In this document: piece after piece, positions 1 to 5,574 of the stretch | How positions within the stretch are numbered: position 1 is the stretch's first letter | How the letters are laid out: every line of letters starts with the position of its first letter | Assembly (NCBI GenBank): GCA_013001935.1 | Contig: JABDKZ010000216.1 | Coordinates: 1 to 5,574, forward strand | DNA length: 5,574 nucleotides | Direction: 5' to 3' | From: Maribacter sp. | GTDB taxonomy: Bacteria > Bacteroidota > Bacteroidia > Flavobacteriales > Flavobacteriaceae | Program-made: the position numbers and the translations under genes | The notes under the pieces: model-generated | The model's input: the letters and a program-made list of their open reading frames with translations, nothing else | What the model was told of the DNA's origin: nothing | Database searches by the model: none

Positions 1-1
1 G

Positions 2-118
2 GATATGGGTATGAATGCTTATGTGTCTTATAGTTATGCGACAAATAAAAGTGAGTATTTCGATAACAATAACCTCACACATATTGGCATTGGTCTAGGC
101 CTTCTTTGGACTTGGTAG
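2..118 (+). CDS. C-terminal end of a probable outer-membrane beta-barrel protein (partial)
   Basis: An open frame enters from the left edge and runs for 38 codons to a TAG stop at 116-118. The residues alternate as in membrane beta-strands: a stretch rich in Tyr and Ser (NAYVSYSYATN), a polar Asn/Asp-rich turn (FDNNN), and a final strand IGIGLGLLWTW ending in an aromatic residue. A terminal aromatic residue is the usual recognition signal for the Bam outer-membrane assembly machinery, so an outer-membrane barrel is the best reading. The family and substrate cannot be named from this short piece. It converges on the receptor gene at 364-2775, and the 245 bp between them shows no convincing terminator. 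Confidence 0.6.
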   Translation, partial: DMGMNAYVSYSYATNKSEYFDNNNLTHIGIGLGLLWTW

Positions 119-363
119 CTGAGGCTAATAGTTTAAACTTTTGGTCATAGTGGTGTTATGGTAGTTATGCCTTGCACTTAAGATTTAAAAGCTAATTCAC
201 TGTTAGTGTTTTGCATTCAAGATTATTTCCAGAATTGACCTACTAATTCGCAGCTATTCTAGATAAAAATAGTTCTTACATTAAGAAACAGGCCAATCGA
301 AGCGTCCAAAGATTCCCTATTCAAGAAGAGCCTATAATTAAAATAACAGCAGGGCAATTAATG

Positions 364-2775
364 TTAATCGTCATTGAGCCGTTCACGCTCAATTTTATCG
401 ATTGCGCGCTGATTGTCCTCCAATCTAAAATTACCAAAATTAAGGGTAAGTCCTAAACGTACGTACTGTGTCTCTGGTCTAGCAAAATAAGCATTATCTT
501 GATTAAGGTATTTTGAATAAACACGGCTGTTGGCTTTGTTAAGCAGATCATTTACCTGTAGACTTACCAAGGCCCTTTTGTTCCAAAGGGTTTTTCTAAG
601 GCCCAAGGTAAGATTGGTTGTTTCTTCAAGCCTGTATGACCCTTCTAAAAAACCTGATAAATACGTTACTCCTATTTCTCCTTTAAATGTGCCATCTTCT
701 GATAGGTTTAGGTAGTTGGTAAGGTCAATATAAGCTCCATTTACGGTATTGGTAACCTCCTGATTATTGCTTTCCAAGGCAATGAAGGTTTCATCTTCAT
801 GAAAAATGGAAATATAGCTATATAGATACCACCAATCGGTAACTGTTTTTCCATAATTGAAATCGAAACCATATGAAGTACTTTCCAATACATTCTGTGT
901 AATATCGCGTAATATAAAATTTTCATTGTCTTGAAAGGCCAATGTGGAAATGTAATTCCCGTTATCCCGATAATAAAAATCAAAAAAGTATTCGCCTTTC
1001 AACGTATAGTTTAAATTAAAATTATGGCTGAAATTGGGCAGTAGGTTCGGATTTCCTTCACTAAAATTGTTTTCATTGATATAGTATCTAAACGGATTTA
1101 AATCCTCATATCTTGGCCTGGTCAACCTTCTTGAATAATCAAAAGACAGGCTATGACTATCATGGGGGGAATAGAGCAGATGAAGCGTGGGGAACAGCTC
1201 AAAATAATTCAAATCATTGATTTCGGAAAGAGAGACAGAGAATCCCGAACTATTGGTCTGTTCTGCTCGCAGACCGGCCTTTAGGCCAAGTTTTCCCCAA
1301 TCCTTGGATATACTAAAATATCCGGCAAATACCTTTTCGTCATAGAGGTAATTATCAGATTGATTGGGAATAAAAACCCTTGAACCGTTGGTAGAATTAA
1401 AATAGTCAATACCGCTACTTGAATTAATGAAAGATCCTTTTATTCCTGTTTCAATATCAACACTTCCAATCAAGGTTGAGATGTCTAATTGTGTGGTATA
1501 AATTTCCGTATCCTGGGCTGCATCCGTGAAAAACGCAAATGTTCTGATATATTGGTTATCGGAATCAAAATAGTCAGATCGAGCATCTTGGGAAATTGCA
1601 AAATCATACTTTGTGTAATGCCCATTTAATTGCAGGCTTCCTTGTTCTTTGAATTTGTGCTTATAAGTAAGATCTACGGAATAGTTTTTTTTGTCCTCAA
1701 TAAGGTTGCTTTGCGTGATAAAGGTAGAATCCAATTCATTTTGGGCATTCCGCATATCGGTGAACTGCAAATTATCATAAGTCTTATTTGGGGAAACCAA
1801 TACAGTCGATGCAAAATTTATCTCGTTTCTATCATCAATATCATAATCCAGGTTTAATTGGGCTGTATGGGTTTTTGCTTTTGAGGTCTTATCAAAATCT
1901 GTTTTCCATCTAGAGAAGATGCCTGTATCGTTTATGAAATTGGTTTCACTCGTTGTGTTCCTAAAGTCCTTTCGAGGTCCATGGGTATAGGAAGCAAATA
2001 GGTTGAATTTTTTGGTTTTGTAAAAGTGGGATGTTCCCAACGTATATTTTGGGAAAATACCCTGGGTATAGGTACTATTCACATTTCCCTTGTATCCCAG
2101 GGTAATATTCTTGTTGGTCACGATATTAAGAACGGGGCCACCTTCAGCATCATATCTTGCGGGTGGATTACTGATAACTTCGACCAGTTTTATATTTTCT
2201 GCGGAATAATTCTCCAGTAGATCCCGTACCTCTTGAGAGGACAATTGAACCTTTCGGTCATTGATATATACAGTAGCTGCTTGATTACGCACCTGTAGTT
2301 CTTCTTCGGTCGCAATGACACCTGGTGTTCGTTTTAGTACATTCCAAGAACTACCTTGTGATATGACGGTGTTCTCGACATTAAAAATCAGTCGGTCCGC
2401 CTTACGTTCGATCATTGGTTTCGAGGTGGCAACGACCACTTCATCTAAATTTTCTACATTCTGACTAATGATAAGCGTTCCTATTTTAATATCCTTAGAA
2501 ACATCGATTCCTATAATGTCAGAGGACTTACCGATATAACTTGCCTGAATCAGATAGATGTTCGGAAGAACATCTTGAATAGCGAACCTTCCATTTTCAT
2601 CGGCAGATACACCTTTTAATATTGTTGTGTCAGCAACCTGAAGTAAGAAAACCGTGGCAAACGGAATGTCTTTGTTTTCCCCATCCCTTACTGTCCCGGA
2701 TACCTCGTAGGACTGGGCAATCATAGGTATTGTATTGGTAAACAATACGGCCAAAAGAAGATATAGGAATTTCAC
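364..2775 (-). CDS. TonB-dependent-receptor-like outer membrane beta-barrel protein with CarboxypepD_reg-like domain
   Basis: This 803-residue protein is a complete outer-membrane receptor. Residues 1-20 form a signal peptide (Lys2, a hydrophobic Leu-rich core, probable cleavage before Gln21). Residues about 24-105 look like a carboxypeptidase-regulatory-like beta-sandwich (VSGTVRDG, then DENGRFAIQDV). LDEVVVAT (110-117) sits where the TonB-box-like segment is found. Residues about 120-222 form the plug, with NPPARYDAEGGPVLNIVTN characteristic of the family. The remainder is a barrel rich in aromatic residues and Asn, ending near LNFGNF (778-783). A charged tail of about 20 residues follows, as is common in the Bacteroidota 'outer membrane beta-barrel family' (OMP_b-brl_3 type). 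The substrate is unknown, and no SusD partner lies next to it in the window. The start codon is GTG at 2775-2773, immediately preceded by an in-frame TAA. The next Met (residue 18) would remove the signal peptide, so GTG is the only sensible start. The gene appears monocistronic with its own promoter. Confidence 0.93.
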   Translation of the reverse strand: MKFLYLLLAVLFTNTIPMIAQSYEVSGTVRDGENKDIPFATVFLLQVADTTILKGVSADENGRFAIQDVLPNIYLIQASYIGKSSDIIGIDVSKDIKIGTLIISQNVENLDEVVVATSKPMIERKADRLIFNVENTVISQGSSWNVLKRTPGVIATEEELQVRNQAATVYINDRKVQLSSQEVRDLLENYSAENIKLVEVISNPPARYDAEGGPVLNIVTNKNITLGYKGNVNSTYTQGIFPKYTLGTSHFYKTKKFNLFASYTHGPRKDFRNTTSETNFINDTGIFSRWKTDFDKTSKAKTHTAQLNLDYDIDDRNEINFASTVLVSPNKTYDNLQFTDMRNAQNELDSTFITQSNLIEDKKNYSVDLTYKHKFKEQGSLQLNGHYTKYDFAISQDARSDYFDSDNQYIRTFAFFTDAAQDTEIYTTQLDISTLIGSVDIETGIKGSFINSSSGIDYFNSTNGSRVFIPNQSDNYLYDEKVFAGYFSISKDWGKLGLKAGLRAEQTNSSGFSVSLSEINDLNYFELFPTLHLLYSPHDSHSLSFDYSRRLTRPRYEDLNPFRYYINENNFSEGNPNLLPNFSHNFNLNYTLKGEYFFDFYYRDNGNYISTLAFQDNENFILRDITQNVLESTSYGFDFNYGKTVTDWWYLYSYISIFHEDETFIALESNNQEVTNTVNGAYIDLTNYLNLSEDGTFKGEIGVTYLSGFLEGSYRLEETTNLTLGLRKTLWNKRALVSLQVNDLLNKANSRVYSKYLNQDNAYFARPETQYVRLGLTLNFGNFRLEDNQRAIDKIERERLNDD

Positions 2776-2794
2776 TTAACATTGGGGTTATGGT

Positions 2795-2825
2795 CAAATC
2801 TAACAAAATATTGCTGCTGGGCAAA
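2795..2825 (-). promoter_or_regulatory. Bacteroidota-type promoter for the outer-membrane receptor gene
   Basis: On the minus strand, TAGATTTG (2802-2795) is an exact match to the Bacteroidota -7 element TAnnTTTG. TTTG at 2825-2822 lies 19 bases upstream, fitting the -33 element. Only 19 bases separate the -7 element from the GTG start at 2775, so the predicted leader is very short and has no visible Shine-Dalgarno sequence. This is a pattern match only; no start site has been measured. Confidence 0.55.
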
Positions 2826-3002
2826 AATAAATCATTACAAAAAACCGCTTCCACTACCTTGAAAAAATCCATCTGTTTTCTTTGGCTATTGTAACAGTTA
2901 CCAGAATGCAAGACGCATTAAAATAATTGACGTAAATAAGATTGGGGGTGACCATTGGCCATATTCGATAATTATTCGGACTCGCAATGCACCTAATATA
3001 AG

Positions 3003-3019
3003 TCCTGTCTAGCACAGGA
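3003..3019. repeat. Short perfect inverted repeat upstream of the SRPBCC genes
   Basis: TCCTGT (3003-3008) and ACAGGA (3014-3019) are perfect inverted arms of 6 bp around the 5-base centre CTAGC, 44 bp before the first SRPBCC start codon. It could be a dimeric repressor operator or a small hairpin, and could also be chance. A near-match to the -7 element (TATTTTG, 3037-3043, one base too short) lies just downstream, but no -33 partner is visible. Confidence 0.25.
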
Positions 3020-3063
3020 GAGAAAGGAAAATTCCGTATTTTGTAATAACAAATTCCGCTTGC

Positions 3064-3498
3064 ATGAAAAGTTCAGATCCACCAGTAGTTGTAGCACATA
3101 ATATCCGTACATCGGTTCAAAAGGCATGGCATGCCATTATCGATCCGGATAAAATGAGGCAATGGTATTTTCGGCAAATCATGGACTTTAGGCCTGAAAT
3201 AGGTTTTAAAACCCAATTTGCGGTCAAAGTAGAAGCTCGTACGTTTACCCACATCTGGGAGGTGAACCAGGTTGTTCGCTTACAAAAGATAACGTATAAC
3301 TGGAAGTATTTGGAATATCCCGGTAGTGGCGATGTGACCTTTGAGCTGATTCCTGCCCAGAATCATGTTATGGTAAAACTCGTGAACAAGGTTACAGAGG
3401 ATTTCCCAGACGACATTCCAGAATTTAAAAGGGAAAGTTGTATTAAAGGTTGGGAGTACTTTATTGGCCAGAACCTTAAGGCCTATTTGGAATCTTAG
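3064..3498 (+). CDS. SRPBCC / AHSA1-type START-like domain protein (first of two)
   Basis: This 144-residue cytosolic protein is a single SRPBCC domain of the Aha1/YndB-like type, a helix-grip fold with a deep hydrophobic cavity that binds small lipophilic ligands. Visible signatures are the first strand and helix (VVVAHNIRTSVQKAWHAIID, residues 8-27), then DPDKMRQWYF (28-37) at the position of the family's 'dpe.l..W' motif. Central strands occupy about 60-110, and the closing long helix carries KGWEYF followed by LKAYLE (128-143). The length is normal for a stand-alone member. There is no signal peptide or membrane segment. The ATG at 3064 places the first beta-strand close to the N-terminus, as expected, and no earlier in-frame start is visible nearby. 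A second SRPBCC gene follows after 41 bp, suggesting co-transcription. The ligand is unknown. Some family members are enzymes or Hsp90 co-chaperone-like, but nothing here indicates which role applies. Confidence 0.85.
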   Translation: MKSSDPPVVVAHNIRTSVQKAWHAIIDPDKMRQWYFRQIMDFRPEIGFKTQFAVKVEARTFTHIWEVNQVVRLQKITYNWKYLEYPGSGDVTFELIPAQNHVMVKLVNKVTEDFPDDIPEFKRESCIKGWEYFIGQNLKAYLES

Positions 3499-3539
3499 GA
3501 GTATCGCACTTTAACAATGGATAACTTATTTACAAACAA

Positions 3540-3932
3540 ATGGAATTCGTCTTAAAAACAATCTTGAACGCTCCAGCCAAAGAAATTTATATCGCTTGGC
3601 TAAGTAGTGAGGGGCATAGTAATATGACTGGTGGCGAGGCCACGGCTTCTGACAAGGTGGGAGCTGTTTTTACGGCTTGGGACGGATATATTCATGGTAC
3701 GAACTTGGTCCTTGAGGAAGATACCAGAATCGTACAATCCTGGAGAACGTCCCAGTTTTTGGAAAATGAAAACGACTCCCAAATTGAAATTCTACTCAAG
3801 GAAACGGACGGTGTTACCGAATTGACACTCACACATACCGGCCTTCCTGAAAGTGGGGAGCACTATCGCAAAGGTTGGGACGTACATTATTTTCAGCCAA
3901 TGAAAGAATACCTTGAACGTAATATCCACTAA
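3540..3932 (+). CDS. SRPBCC / AHSA1-type START-like domain protein (second of two)
   Basis: This 130-residue protein is also a single SRPBCC domain, of a subtype closer to the C-terminal domain of the Hsp90 ATPase activator Aha1. It opens directly with the first strand (MEFVLKTILNAPAKEIYIAW), has the loop segment HSNMTGGEA (26-34), then FTAWDGYIHGTNL (44-56). Next comes the IVQSWRTSQF block (64-73) typical of this subtype. It closes with the helix KGWDVHYFQPMKEYLE (111-126). Overall similarity to its upstream neighbour looks low outside the general fold, so this is not a recent duplication. It lies 41 bp after the first SRPBCC gene and 11 bp before a broken VOC gene in the same direction. It is probably cytosolic, with unknown ligand or client. 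Confidence 0.87.
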   Translation: MEFVLKTILNAPAKEIYIAWLSSEGHSNMTGGEATASDKVGAVFTAWDGYIHGTNLVLEEDTRIVQSWRTSQFLENENDSQIEILLKETDGVTELTLTHTGLPESGEHYRKGWDVHYFQPMKEYLERNIH

Positions 3933-3943
3933 AAGAGAAAAAC

Positions 3944-4030
3944 ATGACAACGAACAATCCATACTTAACATTCAGCGGTACCTGTGAAGAGGCCTTCAAT
4001 TTTTACAAATCGGTATTCACTGGATGTTGA
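3944..4030 (+). pseudogene. Truncated VOC / PhnB-like (glyoxalase-fold) gene, first 28 codons only
   Basis: An ATG 11 bp after the second SRPBCC gene opens a frame of 28 codons ending in TGA at 4028-4030. The peptide NPYLTFSGTCEEAFNFYKSV is the classic N-terminus of PhnB-like VOC-superfamily proteins: a first strand followed by the 'G.CeeAf.FY...F' helix. Intact members are usually about 130-160 residues long, so roughly four fifths of the gene is absent. No downstream frame resumes a recognisable VOC sequence, which argues for a deletion or replacement rather than a simple frameshift. The purine-rich AAAAGAGAAA before the ATG resembles a translation start, so a short peptide could still be made, but it could not fold as a VOC domain. 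VOC genes often accompany AHSA1/SRPBCC genes in bacteria, which supports the identification. Confidence 0.8.
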
Positions 4031-4381
4031 ACTGCGCGCTTGAAGAGCATAAATAGTATAGTAGCTTGGGCTATTGATTTAGAAAAAAATAGCTAAGGTC
4101 GTACGAAGCGAACATTAAAGGCACAACGATAAATCACAATAATGAAAAAGAAAAACAGTGATTCATATCGATGTCAGTATCAATGGTATGTTTTTGAAAT
4201 ATGCAGAATGTACCCCTAGTACAGGCACACCTTGTCATGGAAAAAGCTGCTGCCCTTAGTAGAAGGAATACATTGAGGGCCAGAGACGCTCTTAGACATT
4301 TAAAATTGAAAGACTAAGGGAAATAGTGTTGGCTCAGGGAGCCAAAACAGAATCAAACATCAATAAAAAAGAGATACAAAT
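4031..4381 (+). other. Non-coding, apparently degraded stretch between the VOC remnant and the Rossmann gene
   Basis: No convincing gene occupies these 351 bp. Stops interrupt all forward frames. Two short open stretches exist. One at 4146-4259 reads through the segment IHIDVSINGMFLKYAEC and ends with a Cys-rich piece (GTPCHGKSCCP). An ATG-started frame of 38 codons at 4201-4317 ends in a basic segment (LSRRNTLRARDALRHLKLKD). Neither matches a family I recognise. They overlap in different frames, so at most one could be real. The stretch may be decayed remains of the VOC gene's missing part or of a neighbouring gene. A 7-bp hairpin lies at 4329-4345. Confidence 0.5.
4329..4345 (+). repeat. 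GC-rich hairpin just upstream of the Rossmann-protein gene
   Basis: TTGGCTC (4329-4335) and GAGCCAA (4339-4345) are perfect inverted arms of 7 bp around the 3-base loop AGG, ending 36 bp before the ATG at 4382. No T-run follows on either strand, so it is not a standard intrinsic terminator. It could be a leader structure or an operator for the downstream gene, or a leftover from the decayed stretch. Confidence 0.35.
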
Positions 4382-5113
4382 ATGACGATACTGGTAGTGG
4401 GTGCAAGTGGCGCCACCGGAAGACAATTGGTAACACAATTATTGCAATTGGAACAGCAGTTGAAAGTAATTGTAAGATCAATGGAGGATTTGCCTGAATC
4501 TTGGAAAAATAATGAACGTTTGACCATTATAAATGCAAGTGTTTTGGAACTCAGCCATGCTGAGATGGTGCAATACGTACAAGGGTGCGATGCAGTGGCC
4601 TCTTGTCTAGGGCATAACTTGACATTTAAGGGAATATACGGTCATCCCCGGCGACTGGTAACCGATGCTGTTCGTAGATTAAGCGATGCGATAACGGCCA
4701 ATAAACCAACAAAGCCAATAAAGTTACTTTTAATGAATACAACAGGGAACAGAAATCGTGATTTGAAAGAATCGATTTCCATTGCGCAAAAATGCGTGAT
4801 TGGACTTCTTCGCTTCTTGTTGCCCCCGCATGTAGACAATGAGCAGGCGGCCGACTATTTAAGAACCAAGGTTGGTCAAGATAATCGGTATTTGGAATGG
4901 GTTGCAATTAGACCAGACAGTTTAATCAATGAGGATGAGGTAACCGAGTATACCCTATATGCCTCCCCCATTAGAAGTGCGATTTTTAATGCAGGTAAAA
5001 CCAGTAGAATCAATGTAGGTCACTTTATGGCCAGCCTTATAATAGATGATAGTGTATGGCAGCGGTGGAAAGGTCAGATGCCTGTAATTTATAATACCTC
5101 GTCTTTGGACTAA
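4382..5113 (+). CDS. NAD(P)-binding Rossmann-fold protein, atypical SDR (NmrA/NAD(P)H-binding type)
   Basis: This 243-residue cytosolic protein has the dinucleotide-binding loop at its very start: MTILVVGASGATG, with the GxxGxxG glycines at 7, 10 and 13. Arg32 in VIVRS is where NADP-preferring members contact the 2'-phosphate. Further family marks are a DAVASCLGH segment (70-78) after the fourth strand, LLLMNTTG (115-122), WVAIRPDSLIN (173-183) and INVGHFMASLI (210-220). The classical SDR YxxxK pair is not evident, as in many NmrA-like or 'NAD(P)H-binding' proteins. Such proteins can be reductases, epimerases or redox sensors, and no substrate can be assigned. The ATG at 4382 fits because the Rossmann loop begins immediately after it. 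A weak purine-rich stretch (AAAAAAGAG) precedes it. The gene follows the decayed VOC region in the same direction, and transcription from upstream is possible but not shown. Confidence 0.88.
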   Translation: MTILVVGASGATGRQLVTQLLQLEQQLKVIVRSMEDLPESWKNNERLTIINASVLELSHAEMVQYVQGCDAVASCLGHNLTFKGIYGHPRRLVTDAVRRLSDAITANKPTKPIKLLLMNTTGNRNRDLKESISIAQKCVIGLLRFLLPPHVDNEQAADYLRTKVGQDNRYLEWVAIRPDSLINEDEVTEYTLYASPIRSAIFNAGKTSRINVGHFMASLIIDDSVWQRWKGQMPVIYNTSSLD

Positions 5114-5274
5114 TACGTAAGGGACTTTTTTTATATTAAAAATCAAAGCGTCAGAAGCATGGTGTGAAATTGGTTGCAACTTGAAATCTCCTTAAAATTT
5201 CTACCTTACATTTCATATTAACTTAGCAATTCTTGCTTATCTTTAATTTATGCTTTGCCTACAAATTTTTGGCA

Positions 5275-5304
5275 TTGACCATATTTCTTTTCAACCTATC
5301 TTTA
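5275..5304 (+). promoter_or_regulatory. Bacteroidota-type promoter for the cytochrome c lipoprotein gene
   Basis: TTG (5275-5277) is followed, after exactly 19 bases, by TATCTTTA (5297-5304), which matches the -7 consensus TAnnTTTG at all positions except the last. Only 14 bases remain to the ATG at 5319, so the leader would be very short. A second copy of TATCTTTA lies at 5238-5245 but has no TTG at the matching distance. The call is based on pattern alone. Confidence 0.4.
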
Positions 5305-5318
5305 AAGACAATAATAAG

Positions 5319-5574
5319 ATGATAAAAAATGCACTTCCAATAATCGCCATTCCAGTACTGGTTTTTTCCTTTATTTTAGGGTCATGTACTTCAAAAACAA
5401 CTTCCAATGACATCGCTACGGTGGGAGAAATTCCAGAGACTTTCACCAAGTTATGTGCCTCTTGTCATGGCAATGACCTCAAAGGCGAAATTTCACAGAG
5501 CCTTCTCGATGGTTCTTGGCAGTTCGGCTCCCGTAAAGGGGATATTATGCGTTCCATAAAATTTGGCTACCCTC
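5319..5574 (+). CDS. Lipoprotein c-type cytochrome, N-terminal part (partial; possibly PQQ-dependent sugar dehydrogenase fusion)
   Basis: An ATG opens 85 codons that run off the right edge. Residues 1-22 form a lipoprotein signal: Lys3, a hydrophobic core and the lipobox LGSC, with Cys23 as the lipidation site. The protein should therefore be anchored on the periplasmic side of the inner membrane or in the outer membrane. After a short linker comes a class I cytochrome c domain with the haem-binding motif CASCH at 46-50 (Cys46, Cys49, His50), then GNDLKG and DGSWQFGSRKGDIMRSIKFG. The DG.WqfGsrkgdi segment resembles the cytochrome domain that Bacteroidota attach to the N-terminus of PQQ-dependent (GSDH-like) sugar dehydrogenases, so the missing part may be that enzyme. 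This is inference, and a stand-alone cytochrome is also possible. The distal Met ligand would lie beyond the window. The gene has its own candidate promoter and seems independent of the Rossmann gene 205 bp upstream. Confidence 0.85.
   Translation, partial: MIKNALPIIAIPVLVFSFILGSCTSKTTSNDIATVGEIPETFTKLCASCHGNDLKGEISQSLLDGSWQFGSRKGDIMRSIKFGYP

Noticed and set aside
130..139. 10-bp palindrome AGTTTAAACT
   Set aside because: It is short and AT-rich, does not extend on either side, and is expected by chance in low-GC sequence.
198..212. CACT-GTT-AGTG followed by TTTT as a terminator in the convergent gap
   Set aside because: The stem is only 4 bp and too weak for an intrinsic terminator.
2891..2901. 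Small palindrome GTAACAGTTAC in the divergent intergenic region
   Set aside because: The arms are 5 bp and it is isolated, with no link to a promoter element. I did not consider it strong enough to call a site.
2630..2911. A 93-codon minus-strand open frame overlapping the receptor start and its upstream region
   Set aside because: It lies in a different frame over the receptor's signal peptide and regulatory-like domain, has no recognisable protein features, and runs through the likely promoter.
2937..2944. TAAGATTG as a -7 promoter element for the SRPBCC genes
   Set aside because: It lacks a TTG at the expected upstream distance and would leave a leader of about 120 bases. The evidence is too weak.
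4626..4907. Minus-strand open frames opposite the Rossmann-protein gene
   Set aside because: They are antisense to a gene with clear family motifs, and their peptides show no recognisable features.
5126..5132. Run of seven T after the Rossmann-protein gene as a terminator
   Set aside because: No stable stem precedes the T-run, so an intrinsic terminator cannot be supported.

Overview
The window looks like a piece of a marine or environmental Bacteroidota chromosome, most likely a flavobacterium. The reasons are the low GC content, an 800-residue outer-membrane receptor with an N-terminal carboxypeptidase-regulatory-like domain, the lack of strong Shine-Dalgarno sequences, promoter-like elements of the Bacteroidota type (TTG / N19 / TAnnTTTG), and a lipoprotein cytochrome c of a style common in that phylum. 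Species cannot be assigned from the sequence alone.

Layout. Positions 2-118 (+) hold the last 38 codons of a protein that looks like an outer-membrane beta-barrel. A 245-bp convergent gap with no clear terminator follows. Positions 364-2775 (-) hold a complete TonB-dependent-receptor-like outer-membrane protein, which starts at GTG and has a plausible promoter directly upstream. A 288-bp divergent intergenic region separates it from a rightward group. That group consists of two different SRPBCC/AHSA1-type START-like proteins (3064-3498 and 3540-3932), a VOC/PhnB-like gene cut off after 28 codons (3944-4030), about 350 bp of apparently degraded sequence (4031-4381), and an NAD(P)-binding Rossmann protein of the atypical-SDR type (4382-5113). 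A 205-bp gap with a second promoter-like element leads to the start of a lipoprotein c-type cytochrome (5319 to the window end), possibly the N-terminus of a PQQ-dependent sugar dehydrogenase fusion.

How the genes relate. The two SRPBCC genes and the VOC remnant are closely spaced and co-directional, so they probably form or once formed one transcription unit of small ligand-binding or stress-type proteins. The VOC member is now broken. The Rossmann protein may belong to the same accessory set but is separated by the decayed stretch. The receptor on the left and the cytochrome on the right appear to be independent units. I see no mobile element, CRISPR array, RNA gene or obvious new system. 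The most notable features are the gene decay at 3944-4381 and two promoter matches with identical spacing.
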